Assembly: GCF_000016785.1 (NCBI RefSeq) | Contig: NC_009486.1 | Coordinates: 1,674,001 to 1,738,000 of the forward strand | DNA from: Thermotoga petrophila RKU-1 | Lineage (GTDB): Bacteria; Thermotogota; Thermotogae; Thermotogales; Thermotogaceae | Direction: 5' to 3' | DNA: 64,000 bases | Shown here: positions 8,721 to 17,790 of the stretch, piece after piece | How positions within the stretch are numbered: the first letter of the stretch is position 1 | How the letters are laid out: the number at the start of each line of letters is the position of its first letter | Position numbers and translations under genes: made by a program | Notes under the pieces: generated by a model | Seen by the model: the letters and a program-made list of their open reading frames with translations, nothing else | Told to the model about the DNA's origin: nothing | Databases searched by the model: none

Positions 8721-9697
8721 GCTACATTCTACGGCGATTAGTCCAGATGCTGGTGACATTGTTTGTGATATCGGTGATATCGTTTGTGATCATACAGCTT
8801 CCACCTGGGGACTATCTGACATCGTACATAGCGTCACTGGCAGCGACGGGAGAGACAGTGGATCAAGCGACGATAGAGGCATTGAGGAAGCAATATGGAC
8901 TGGATTTACCGATATACGTACAGTATTTCAAGTGGTTGTGGGGGATACTGCACGGGGACTTTGGCTACTCGTTTTCGTGGAACAGGCCGGTATCGGAACT
9001 TTTGTGGGGAAGACTTGGGCTTTCGGTTCTTGTGTCGACGGTTGCTGTGATCTTCAGCTGGGTGAGTGGCTTTTTGATAGGCATGTACTCTGCGACACAT
9101 CAGTATTCGATAGGGGACTATCTTGCGACATTTTTGGGCTACATTGGGCTTGCCACACCGAACTTTTTGCTGGCACTGGTACTTCTGTGGCTTGTTTACA
9201 GCACGACAGGGGTGAACCTTGGAGGGCTGTTTTCACCGCAGTACCTTGATGCACCATGGAGTTTTGCAAAATTTGTGGACATGCTGAAGCACCTGTGGCT
9301 TCCGATGATCGTTGTGGGAACGGCGGGCATGGCAGGGCTCATCAGGACACTGAGGGCAAACCTTCTCGATGAACTTCACAAGCCCTATGTGGAGGCAGCA
9401 CTCTCCAAGGGGCTTCCAGAGAACAAAGTGTTCTGGAAGTATCCTTTGAGGATAGCGATGATACCGTTCATCAGCACGGTGGGATGGTCACTGCCGGGGA
9501 TCTTTTCCGGTGAGACGATCACGGCGATAGTTCTGAACCTTCCGACCGTTGGGCCACTTCTTCTGGGGGCGCTTCAGAGTCAGGACATGTACCTTGCGGG
9601 GAGTTTGGTGATGTTTTTGAGCTTTTTCACGGTGATAGGGACACTGATCTCAGACATACTTCTTGCGTGGGTGGATCCGAGGATCAGGTTCGAGTAG
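8714..9697 (+). CDS. Opp/Dpp-type ABC transporter permease (OppB/DppB)
   Basis: 327 residues. It has the N-terminal signature of this family (MLGYILRRLVQMLVTLFVIS), about six membrane spans and the EAA loop (YVEAALSKGLPENKVFWKYP). With the next three genes it forms a complete importer for peptides or, commonly in Thermotoga, oligosaccharides. ATG 8714 overlaps the rhamnosidase stop. The coding sequence has strikingly many GGG, ACG and GCG codons compared with the rhamnosidase just before it. Confidence 0.93.
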   Translation: MLGYILRRLVQMLVTLFVISVISFVIIQLPPGDYLTSYIASLAATGETVDQATIEALRKQYGLDLPIYVQYFKWLWGILHGDFGYSFSWNRPVSELLWGRLGLSVLVSTVAVIFSWVSGFLIGMYSATHQYSIGDYLATFLGYIGLATPNFLLALVLLWLVYSTTGVNLGGLFSPQYLDAPWSFAKFVDMLKHLWLPMIVVGTAGMAGLIRTLRANLLDELHKPYVEAALSKGLPENKVFWKYPLRIAMIPFISTVGWSLPGIFSGETITAIVLNLPTVGPLLLGALQSQDMYLAGSLVMFLSFFTVIGTLISDILLAWVDPRIRFE

Positions 9698-9707
9698 GAG
9701 GGGAAGC

Positions 9708-10811
9708 ATGAAGAAGAAAGAGAGGATGGAAGAAAAGTTCTATTACGCATCACAATGGCAGCTCATCTGGTGGAGGTTCAAAAGACACAAACTTGCGGTG
9801 ATAGGAGGAGTGGTGCTTTTAATAATCTACGTTCTTGCGATATTCTGCGAGTTTTTTGCTCCGTACGATCCGAACAAGTACAACTACAGGTTTCCCTACG
9901 CACCGCCGCAGAGGATACACTTTTTCCACGAGGGAAAGTTCATAGGGCCTTTTGTGTACGGCTACACCTCCACGGTGGATCTTGAGACCCTGAGGAGGAT
10001 CTACAGGGAAGATAAGAGCAAGATCTTCAGGATAAAGTTTTTTGTTCGGGGAGACGAGTACAAACTTTGGGGCATATGGAAGACGAACGTACACTTCATC
10101 GGAGTGGAAGAAGGCTACATGTTCCTTCTTGGAACAGACAGACTGGGAAGGGATATGCTCTCAAGGATCATCTACGGTGCCCGCATCTCGACATCGATCG
10201 GTCTTATAGGGGTCTTTTTGAGCTTTGTTCTTGGTATCACCATAGGGGGCATCTCAGGATACTTCGGTGGTGCTGTGGACAACTTCATCCAGAGAACGAT
10301 AGAGATCATAAGGAGCATTCCCACAATTCCCCTCTGGATGGCACTCAGTGCGGCTCTTCCTGAGAACTGGTCACCTCTTAGGGTCTACTTTGCGATCACG
10401 ATCATTCTGTCCCTTACAGGCTGGACAGGTCTTGCAAGGGTTGTAAGGAGCAGATTTTTGTCTTTGAGGGAAGAAGACTTCGTGATGGCAGCAAGGTTCA
10501 TGGGGGCTTCAGAAGCAAGGATCATCTTTCGTCACATGCTTCCTTCCTTTATGAGCCATCTGATAGCGAGCATCACACTTTCCATTCCCGGGATGATACT
10601 TGGTGAGACGAGTCTCAGTTTTTTGGGGCTTGGTTTGAGGCCGCCTGTGATCAGCTGGGGAGTGCTTCTGCAGGAAGCGCAGAATCTCACGGTTGTTGCC
10701 CTGTATCCATGGCTTTTGATACCCGTTGTGTTTGTGATCACAACCGTTCTGTGCTTCAACTTCGTTGGGGACGGGCTCAGGGATGCGGCAGATCCGTACG
10801 CGAACATGTAG
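9708..10811 (+). CDS. Opp/Dpp-type ABC transporter permease (OppC/DppC)
   Basis: 367 residues with an N-terminal OppC_N-like segment (WWRFKRHKLAVIGGVVLLII), an inserted periplasmic stretch, then the permease domain with EAA-like loop DFVMAARFMGASEARIIFRH. AGGAGGGG at 9696-9703 selects ATG 9708; the longer frame from 9663 lies within the previous gene. It pairs with the OppB-like permease. Confidence 0.92.
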   Translation: MKKKERMEEKFYYASQWQLIWWRFKRHKLAVIGGVVLLIIYVLAIFCEFFAPYDPNKYNYRFPYAPPQRIHFFHEGKFIGPFVYGYTSTVDLETLRRIYREDKSKIFRIKFFVRGDEYKLWGIWKTNVHFIGVEEGYMFLLGTDRLGRDMLSRIIYGARISTSIGLIGVFLSFVLGITIGGISGYFGGAVDNFIQRTIEIIRSIPTIPLWMALSAALPENWSPLRVYFAITIILSLTGWTGLARVVRSRFLSLREEDFVMAARFMGASEARIIFRHMLPSFMSHLIASITLSIPGMILGETSLSFLGLGLRPPVISWGVLLQEAQNLTVVALYPWLLIPVVFVITTVLCFNFVGDGLRDAADPYANM

Positions 10812-10822
10812 GAGGGAAAAAG

Positions 10823-11818
10823 ATGGCACTTCTTGAGGTGAAGAACCTGAAGACCTACTTTTTTACAGACGAAGGCGTTGTGAAGGCGGTCGATGGGGTG
10901 AGTTTTGAGATAGAGGAAGGAAAGACACTGGGTGTTGTCGGTGAGAGTGGCTGTGGAAAGAGTGTGACGGCAAGGTCGATCATAAAGCTTCTTGGCACAA
11001 CAGGAAGGATAGTCTCCGGAGAGATCCTCTACAACATGGACGGGAAGGTGGTGGATCTTGCAAAGTTCTCAAAGGAAGAGATCAGAAAGGTCAGAGGAAG
11101 GCACATTGCGATGATCTTTCAGGAGCCGATGGCCGCCTTCTCTCCTGTCTACACGGTGGGAGACCAGATCATAGAAGGTATGGTCTATCACTTCAAGATA
11201 TCAAGGGAAGAGGCAAGAGAGCGTGCGATAGAACTCTTAAGAAGAGTTGGTATTCCAAAGCCGGAGAAGATGATAGACGCCTATCCGTTTGAGTACTCGG
11301 GTGGTATGAGGCAGCGTGCGATGATAGCGATGGCTCTTTCGTGTAATCCGCGTCTTTTGATCGCAGACGAGCCGACCACGGCCCTCGATGTGACGATACA
11401 GGCTCAGGTTCTTGATCTTTTGAGGGAGCTTCAAAAAGATTACAACATGTCGATCATGATGATCACACACAACATGGGAGTCGTTGCGGAGATGTCTGAT
11501 CATGTTGTGGTGATGTACCTTGGAAGGGTGGTGGAGAGTGCACCCGTTGAGGAGCTCTTTTACAATCCAAAGCATCCATACACGTCGCTTCTTTTGAGGT
11601 CCATTCCTGTTGTGGGAAAGAGGGTGGAAAGGCTCGAGGTGATAGAAGGGGATGTACCAGATCCAAGGAACATGCCAAAAGGTTGCAGGTTCCATCCAAG
11701 GTGCCCCTACAGGATGAAGGGTCTCTGTGATGAGAAAGAGCCGGTTGAGGTTGAGGTGGGGCCAAAACATAAAGTCAGTTGTTTTCTCTATGGAGGGACA
11801 GAAGATGGCGCTTCTTGA
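10823..11818 (+). CDS. Opp/Dpp-type ABC transporter ATPase (OppD/DppD)
   Basis: 331 residues. Walker A is GESGCGKSVTA, the signature is YSGGMRQRAMIAMAL and Walker B is LLIADEPTTALD; the C-terminal oligopeptide-transporter extension contains RFHPRCPYRMKGLC, which in some relatives holds an iron-sulfur cluster. ATG 10823 lies behind AGGAGGG. It hydrolyses ATP to drive import together with the next ATPase, whose start overlaps this stop by 14 bases. Confidence 0.94.
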   Translation: MALLEVKNLKTYFFTDEGVVKAVDGVSFEIEEGKTLGVVGESGCGKSVTARSIIKLLGTTGRIVSGEILYNMDGKVVDLAKFSKEEIRKVRGRHIAMIFQEPMAAFSPVYTVGDQIIEGMVYHFKISREEARERAIELLRRVGIPKPEKMIDAYPFEYSGGMRQRAMIAMALSCNPRLLIADEPTTALDVTIQAQVLDLLRELQKDYNMSIMMITHNMGVVAEMSDHVVVMYLGRVVESAPVEELFYNPKHPYTSLLLRSIPVVGKRVERLEVIEGDVPDPRNMPKGCRFHPRCPYRMKGLCDEKEPVEVEVGPKHKVSCFLYGGTEDGAS

Positions 11819-12827
11819 GGTGAAGAATCTGAAGAAGTACTTTCCCATCATGAAGCGTGGCTTTAGAAGGAAGGTTGTTGGATATTTGAAGGCGGTGGAT
11901 GGTATTTCTTTCCACATAGAAGAGGGGGAAACCCTCGGGCTTGTTGGAGAGAGTGGTTGTGGTAAGACCACAACGGCAAAACTCATCATGAGAGGGATCG
12001 AGCCAACAGAGGGAAAGATTATTTTGAGTATGAACGGAGAGAAAGTCGATATCACAAAGCTTTCTGAGAGAGAACTCAGGGAAAAGGGTGTGAGAAGGTT
12101 CGTTCAGATGATCTTCCAGGATCCTTATTCTTCTTTGAATCCAAGAATGACCGTGAGGGATATCATAGCAGAACCCCTTGTTGTAAACAAACTGGTGAAG
12201 TCGAAGGAGGAGATAGACCAGATCGTATCAGATCTTTTGAGGGCTGTCGGCCTGAGGCCAGAGTACATGCAAAGGTATCCCCACGCCTTCTCGGGTGGGC
12301 AGAGACAGAGAATCGCCATCGCACGTGCGATCGCTTTGAAGCCAAAGCTTGTTCTGTGTGATGAGCCAACTTCCGCTCTGGATGTGTCCGTTCAGGCACA
12401 GATCATAAATCTTCTCAAGGACCTTCAAAAAGAGTACAATCTCACCTATCTGTTCATCTCACACGATCTTGGTGTGGTGGAACACATCACAAACAGGGTG
12501 GCCGTGATGTACGTGGGAAGGATCGTGGAACTTGCAGAGACTGAAGATCTCTTTTCTTCTCCAAAGCACCCCTACACGGAGGCTCTCCTTTCTGCCGTTC
12601 CAAAGCCAGATCCAAAAAGAAAGAGAAAGAAGGTGCATCTCACAGGTGAGGTCCCGGACCCATCGAATCCACCCTCTGGTTGTTATTTCCATCCAAGGTG
12701 TCCTTACGCTAAAGCCATCTGTAAGGAGGTGTACCCAGAGCTCAGAAACGTCGGCTCTGACCAAAATCCTCACTTCGTGGCGTGTCACTTTGCTGAGGAA
12801 CTGGAGTTAATGGGGGTGAAAGTATGA
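11805..12827 (+). CDS. Opp/Dpp-type ABC transporter ATPase (OppF/DppF)
   Basis: 340 residues with Walker A GESGCGKTTTA, signature FSGGQRQRIAIARAI, Walker B LVLCDEPTSALD and the cysteine-containing C-terminal extension (YFHPRCPYAKAIC). ATG 11805 is preceded by GGAGGG at 11792-11797; the frame itself extends further upstream inside the previous gene. It forms the heterodimeric motor with the preceding ATPase. Confidence 0.94.
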   Translation: MALLEVKNLKKYFPIMKRGFRRKVVGYLKAVDGISFHIEEGETLGLVGESGCGKTTTAKLIMRGIEPTEGKIILSMNGEKVDITKLSERELREKGVRRFVQMIFQDPYSSLNPRMTVRDIIAEPLVVNKLVKSKEEIDQIVSDLLRAVGLRPEYMQRYPHAFSGGQRQRIAIARAIALKPKLVLCDEPTSALDVSVQAQIINLLKDLQKEYNLTYLFISHDLGVVEHITNRVAVMYVGRIVELAETEDLFSSPKHPYTEALLSAVPKPDPKRKRKKVHLTGEVPDPSNPPSGCYFHPRCPYAKAICKEVYPELRNVGSDQNPHFVACHFAEELELMGVKV

Positions 12828-12859
12828 GATTACCTCAAAATTTCCGTGGAGGTGGTAGG

Positions 12860-14818
12860 ATGAAGCGTTTTCTGGTGTTTCTTGTGGTTTTGCTCACTTT
12901 AACAGCGGTTTTTGCAACAGAGTTGCCTCCTCTCACACAGTACAACCTTTCAGACTTTGAAAAACTCACCGGCAAGAAGATCACTCAGTTCAACGAAGCT
13001 CCGATTCTGAACGAACAGGTAAAGCAGGGCAAGTTACCCCCTGTAGAAGAACGACTGCCGGAAGATCCCGTTGTTCTCATTCCGTGGGAAAGCACAGGAA
13101 AGTACGGAGGAACATGGAACAGAGCCTGGACAGGACCTGCCGACAGACCACAGGCCGACAGGTTCATGCTCGAATCTGCAATGGTGTTTGATCCCCAGGG
13201 TAAGGAGCTCTATCCGAACATCCTTGAGAAGATCGAAATGTCTTCCGATGGAAAAGAATTCATCTGCACTCTCCGAAAAGGTTTGAAATGGTCTGATGGA
13301 GTTCCTGTTACCACAGAAGATGTGAGATTCTGGTACGAAGATGTCCTTCTCAACGAGGAACTCGTTCCTACATTCCCAAGAGATCTCATGGCTGGCGGCA
13401 AACCTATGAAACTCGAAATCATAGACGAATACACCTACAAGATCACTTTTGAAGAACCTTATCCTCTCTTCCTGTACCTGTACGCAACGAGAAAGGGAAG
13501 CTGGGGAATCCGTGGAATCATGCTTCCAGCGCATTACCTGAAACAATTCCATCCAAAGTACGTGCCGCTGGAAAAAATCCAGAAGATGGCAGAAGAAAAT
13601 GGGTACGACAACTGGACGAACTACTTCTGGTCTCTCGGTGATCACAACGCTCACATCTCCAATCCCGATCTTCCCGTGCTAGCTGCTTGGAAGTTGAAAG
13701 AAATCACGGATGCAAAACTCGTAATAGAAAGGAACCCGTACTACTGGAAGATAGATCCCGAAGGGAATCAGCTTCCTTATATCGATGAGATCGTATTCTG
13801 GACCGTCCAGGATAGACAGATGATACTTCTGAAAGTCATGGCAGGAGAAATCGATATGCAAGCAAGACACCTGAGTCTGGAAGACTACACACTCCTTGCC
13901 GCTAACGCACAGAAGGGTGGTTACAAAATCATCAAGTGGAAACTTGCACGCGGAAGTGATGTTACACTCTGGTTGAATCAAAACGTCAAAGATCCTGTTC
14001 TCAGAGAACTCTTCCAGAACATCAAATTCAGACAGGCACTCTCACTTGCCATCAATCGTGAAGAGATAAACTCCCTTGTCTATTACGGTCTCTGTGAACC
14101 GAGACAGGCATCGTTTGTGAGCGGTGTTAAATTCTACGATCCTGAATGGGAAACAAGATTCGCCGAATACGACCCTGAGACTGCAAATAAACTTCTGGAT
14201 GAAATAGGCCTTACAAAACGCAACGCAGAAGGTTACAGATTGAGACCGGACGGTCAACCACTGATCCTGACGATCGAATATCCCACGGGTATCTTCGGTG
14301 CATGGGACAAAACACTCGAGATGATAGCTCAATACTTCCAAAAAATCGGGATAAAGGTCAATCTGAAACCAGAGGAGAGATCACTGTACATAACAAGATG
14401 TAACGGTGGTGAGCCTGAAATAGGCGTCTGGTTCTTTGACAGAAACAAGTATCCAATGCTCGATCCCGGAAGGCTTCTTGGAACGGTAACCGATGGGCCA
14501 TGGGCACCACTCTACGGTCAGTGGTACACTTCGGGTGGAAAGGGTGGTGAAGAACCACCCGAAGGATCCGACATCAGAAGAATATACGAACTCTGGGAAA
14601 AGGTCAAAATGACAGTCGATGAGAAAGAAAGAGACAAACTCTTCAGAGAAGTCATAAATGTTCACAAGAAAAACATTTTCTTCATAGGAACAGTTGGAGA
14701 ACCAATCTGGCCGGTTGTTGTGAAGACTTATTTCAAGAATGTACCTGATTCACCAGATTTTGTGTGGGAAAACGAGGGTGATGGACAACACGCTGAACAG
14801 TACTACATGGACAAATAG
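12860..14818 (+). CDS. Oligopeptide/oligosaccharide ABC transporter binding protein, family 5
   Basis: 652 residues with a clear signal peptide (MKRFLVFLVVLLTLTAVFA). The SBP_bac_5 domain holds the motif YPNILEKIEMSSDGKEF and the long ligand-binding body. GGAGGTGG at 12849-12856 fixes the start at ATG 12860; an in-frame ATG at 12824 overlaps the ATPase stop but lacks a better site. It is the ligand receptor for the Opp-type importer encoded directly upstream and a close paralogue of the truncated gene at the left edge. Neighbouring glycosidases suggest an oligosaccharide ligand. A strong terminator follows. Confidence 0.93.
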   Translation: MKRFLVFLVVLLTLTAVFATELPPLTQYNLSDFEKLTGKKITQFNEAPILNEQVKQGKLPPVEERLPEDPVVLIPWESTGKYGGTWNRAWTGPADRPQADRFMLESAMVFDPQGKELYPNILEKIEMSSDGKEFICTLRKGLKWSDGVPVTTEDVRFWYEDVLLNEELVPTFPRDLMAGGKPMKLEIIDEYTYKITFEEPYPLFLYLYATRKGSWGIRGIMLPAHYLKQFHPKYVPLEKIQKMAEENGYDNWTNYFWSLGDHNAHISNPDLPVLAAWKLKEITDAKLVIERNPYYWKIDPEGNQLPYIDEIVFWTVQDRQMILLKVMAGEIDMQARHLSLEDYTLLAANAQKGGYKIIKWKLARGSDVTLWLNQNVKDPVLRELFQNIKFRQALSLAINREEINSLVYYGLCEPRQASFVSGVKFYDPEWETRFAEYDPETANKLLDEIGLTKRNAEGYRLRPDGQPLILTIEYPTGIFGAWDKTLEMIAQYFQKIGIKVNLKPEERSLYITRCNGGEPEIGVWFFDRNKYPMLDPGRLLGTVTDGPWAPLYGQWYTSGGKGGEEPPEGSDIRRIYELWEKVKMTVDEKERDKLFREVINVHKKNIFFIGTVGEPIWPVVVKTYFKNVPDSPDFVWENEGDGQHAEQYYMDK

Positions 14819-14844
14819 TGATCTGTTTCTCTGAAAGACCACAA

Positions 14845-14871
14845 GGGGGTGGATGTACCACCCCCTTTTCT
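14845..14871 (+). terminator. Rho-independent terminator after the binding-protein gene
   Basis: GGGGGTGG, loop ATGTA, CCACCCCC, then TTTTCTT. It ends the rhamnosidase-Opp operon just ahead of the next ribosome site (AGGAGGTG at 14878-14885). No separate promoter is obvious before the next gene, so some read-through is likely. Confidence 0.85.
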
Positions 14872-14891
14872 TAAAGCAGGAGGTGCAAACT

Positions 14892-16076
14892 GTGATTGTT
14901 GTGAATAAAGAGGACAAACACTTTGTTCGAGATGGGAGGAAAGTCTTCTACCTCGCTGACACCGCCTGGAGGGGAGTTTACAAAGCGAAGATTGAAGACT
15001 GGTATGGGTATCTGGAAACAAGAAAAAAACAGGGATTCAATGCTATCCAGATGAATCTTACACCCTGGGAGAATTACAAAGCAATTCTAAAAGATGATTA
15101 TCTCGATCAGATAGAAGAAAAGGTAAAAATAGTTTTCGAGAAAGGAATGGTACCCGTTATAACTGTTGTCTGGTGCGGTTGTGTACCTGGAACGTGGGCT
15201 ACTGTCTCCGATAGTTCAAACATTCTTCCGCTTCAAATACTTGAGGATTTTAGTAAAGAAGTAGCAAGGAGGTTCAGTAAATACAATCCTATCTTCTTCT
15301 CAGGTGGAGATGTCGATTTCAGAACTCCTGAAGCGGTGAAGTATTATTCGGCCATTACGAAAATAATAAAAGAAAACACAAATTGTCCGGTCTCCATTCA
15401 TCTTGCAAGGGGATGGATGAGCGTTCCTCCAGAAATAGACCAGTATATAGACTTCTATACGTATCAATCTGGACATGACAGACATCACCCAGAACTCACC
15501 TGGGAACTAGCAAATGAATTCTATAAGAAAGGCAAGCCTGTGATAAACGGTGAGATCTGTTACGAAGGTATTGGTTACAAAAGTGATGGGTACAGATTCA
15601 ACTCATTCGACGTGAGAAAAGCTTTTTGGCAAAGCTTCCTTTCGGGTTCTTTTGCAGGAATAGGATATGGTGCACACGGTATCTGGAACTGGTGTGAGGA
15701 GGAAGGGGAAGAAACCGAAAGACATCTTTCATCTTTTACATGGAAAGAAGCTCTCAAAATGAAGGGAGCAAACGATGTTTGTTTTGCAAGATGGCTGATA
15801 GAGAAATTCGGATTCTTTGGGTTGAAACCTTCTCGGGAATTGCTCTTGGATACTGAGAATCCCGAGATCCGGATAGCGAGAAATGACCAGCACTGCCTCA
15901 TTTACATCCCGTTCGCGAGTGTCGTGAGAATCCGGCTGGATAACCTGAAAGAAGTCTGGGGCGTGGACCTGACAACACGCGATGTGTTCCTGCCTGAGGT
16001 GTATTTCAGAAGTGATTCTGTATGTTTGAAGCTTTTAGACCGAAACTCGGATGCCTTAGTTGTTGTTGAACTCTGA
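14892..16076 (+). CDS. DUF4038/apiosidase-like glycoside hydrolase (GH140-like)
   Basis: About 394 residues with the N-terminal block of DUF4038 proteins (KVFYLADTAWRG, then DWYGYLETRKKQGFNAIQMN), a (beta/alpha)8 barrel and a C-terminal beta domain. Candidate catalytic acids are D140/D142 in SGGDVDF and E221 in VINGEICYEG. Characterised GH140 members release disaccharides from apiose-linked side chains of rhamnogalacturonan II; similarity is at fold level, so the true substrate is open. No signal peptide is seen, suggesting an intracellular enzyme. The GTG 14892 start is set by AGGAGGTG; the longer frame runs back through the terminator. Beta-glucuronidase follows 17 bases after the stop. Confidence 0.7.
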   Translation: MIVVNKEDKHFVRDGRKVFYLADTAWRGVYKAKIEDWYGYLETRKKQGFNAIQMNLTPWENYKAILKDDYLDQIEEKVKIVFEKGMVPVITVVWCGCVPGTWATVSDSSNILPLQILEDFSKEVARRFSKYNPIFFSGGDVDFRTPEAVKYYSAITKIIKENTNCPVSIHLARGWMSVPPEIDQYIDFYTYQSGHDRHHPELTWELANEFYKKGKPVINGEICYEGIGYKSDGYRFNSFDVRKAFWQSFLSGSFAGIGYGAHGIWNWCEEEGEETERHLSSFTWKEALKMKGANDVCFARWLIEKFGFFGLKPSRELLLDTENPEIRIARNDQHCLIYIPFASVVRIRLDNLKEVWGVDLTTRDVFLPEVYFRSDSVCLKLLDRNSDALVVVEL

Positions 16077-16093
16077 GAGAGGAGGAAGATTGC

Positions 16094-17785
16094 ATGTTAA
16101 AACCAAAGAACACTCTTAAGAGAATCGTACAAAACCTGGATGGCTTCTGGGATTGTGAGATAAAAGAAGAGAACAGACCCATAGCCGTTCCTGGAAGCTG
16201 GAACGAGCAGTACCAGGATCTGTGCTACGAAGAAGGACCCTTCACCTACAAAACCACCTTCTACGTTCCAGAGGAACTTTCACAAAAACACATCAGACTT
16301 TACTTTGCTGCCGTGAACACAGACTGCGATGTCTTCCTAAACGGAGAGAAAGTGGGAGAGAATCACATTGGATACCTTCCCTTCGAAGTAGATGTGACAG
16401 GGAAAGTGAAACCAGGAGAGAACGAATTCAAGGTGGTTGTTGAGAACAGGTTGAAGGTGGGAGGATTTCCCTCGAAGGTTCCAGACAGAGGCACTCACAC
16501 TGTGGGATTCTTCGGAAGTTTTCCACCTGCAAACTTCGACTTCTTTCCCTACGGAGGAATCATAAGACCTGTTCTGATAGAATTCACAGACCACGCGAGG
16601 ATACTCGACATCTGGGTGGACACGAGTGAATCCGAACCGGAGAAGAAACTTGGAAGAGTGAAAGTGAAGGTAGAAGTCTCAGAGGAAGCGCTGGGACAGG
16701 AGATGACGATCAAACTTGGAGAAGCTGAGAAAAAGATCAAAACATTCGACAGGTTCGTTGAAGAAGAGTTCATCCTCGAAAACGCCAGATTTTGGAGCCT
16801 CGAAGATCCGTATCTTTATCCTCTAAAAGTGGAACTCGAAAGGGACGAGTACACTCTGGACATCGGAATCAGAACGATCAGCTGGGACGAGAAAAAGCTC
16901 TACCTGAACGGAAAACCCGTCTTTTTGAAAGGCTTTGGAAAACACGAAGAATTTCCCGTTCTGGGACAGGGCACTTTCTATCCTCTGATGATAAAAGACT
17001 TCAACCTTCTGAAGTGGATCAACGCGAATTCCTTCAGGACCTCTCACTACCCTTACAGTGAAGAGTGGCTGGATCTTGCCGACAGGCTGGGAATCCTTGT
17101 GATAGACGAAGCCCCGCACGTTGGTATCACAAGGTACCACTACAACCCCGAGACTCAGAAGATAGCCGAAGACAACATAAGAAGGATGATCGACAGAGAC
17201 AAAAACCATCCCAGTGTGATCATGTGGAGTGTAGCGAACGAACCAGAATCCAACCATCCAGACGCGGAGGGTTTCTTCAAAGCCCTTTACGAGACCGCCA
17301 AAGAAATGGATCGAACACGTCCTGTGGTCATGGTGAGCATGATGGACACGCCAGACGAAAGAACAAGAGATGTGGCACTGAAGTACTTCGACATCGTCTG
17401 TGTGAACAGGTACTACGGCTGGTACATCTATCAGGGAAGGATAGAAGAAGGACTTCAGGCTCTGGAAAAAGACATAGAAGAACTCTACGCAAGACACAGA
17501 AAGCCCATCTTTGTCACGGAGTTCGGTGCAGACGCGATAGCCGGTATCCACTACGACCCACCTCAGATGTTCTCCGAGGAGTACCAGGCAGAGCTCGTTG
17601 AAAAGACGATCAGGCTTCTTTTGAAAAAAGACTTCGTCATTGGAACACACGTGTGGGCCTTCGCGGACTTCAAAACCCCTCAAAATGTGAGAAGGCCCAT
17701 CCTCAACTACAAGGGTGTCTTCACAAGAGACAGACAACCCAAACTCGTTGCTCATGTGCTGAGAAAACTGTGGAGTGAGGTTTGA
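16094..17785 (+). CDS. gusA: Beta-glucuronidase, glycoside hydrolase family 2
   Basis: 563 residues with the GH2 layout: sugar-binding jelly roll (1-170), Ig-like domain, then TIM barrel. The acid/base is E383 in VANEPES and the nucleophile E476 in VTEFGAD, counted from this start; this agrees with the published nucleophile of the T. maritima enzyme as I recall it. It removes terminal beta-glucuronic acid from imported oligosaccharides. No signal peptide. It sits between the GH140-like hydrolase and the DUF2264 protein in what looks like one operon for uronic-acid-decorated glycans. Confidence 0.95.
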   Translation: MLKPKNTLKRIVQNLDGFWDCEIKEENRPIAVPGSWNEQYQDLCYEEGPFTYKTTFYVPEELSQKHIRLYFAAVNTDCDVFLNGEKVGENHIGYLPFEVDVTGKVKPGENEFKVVVENRLKVGGFPSKVPDRGTHTVGFFGSFPPANFDFFPYGGIIRPVLIEFTDHARILDIWVDTSESEPEKKLGRVKVKVEVSEEALGQEMTIKLGEAEKKIKTFDRFVEEEFILENARFWSLEDPYLYPLKVELERDEYTLDIGIRTISWDEKKLYLNGKPVFLKGFGKHEEFPVLGQGTFYPLMIKDFNLLKWINANSFRTSHYPYSEEWLDLADRLGILVIDEAPHVGITRYHYNPETQKIAEDNIRRMIDRDKNHPSVIMWSVANEPESNHPDAEGFFKALYETAKEMDRTRPVVMVSMMDTPDERTRDVALKYFDIVCVNRYYGWYIYQGRIEEGLQALEKDIEELYARHRKPIFVTEFGADAIAGIHYDPPQMFSEEYQAELVEKTIRLLLKKDFVIGTHVWAFADFKTPQNVRRPILNYKGVFTRDRQPKLVAHVLRKLWSEV

Positions 17786-17790
17786 GATCT

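Noticed and set aside
14853-14891. Longer N-terminus of the GH140-like hydrolase from 14853
   Set aside because: The start would lie inside the terminator hairpin of the previous operon; AGGAGGTG precedes GTG 14892.
16823-17755. Minus-strand frame of 310 codons opposite the beta-glucuronidase
   Set aside because: Shadow of a gene with verified catalytic residues.
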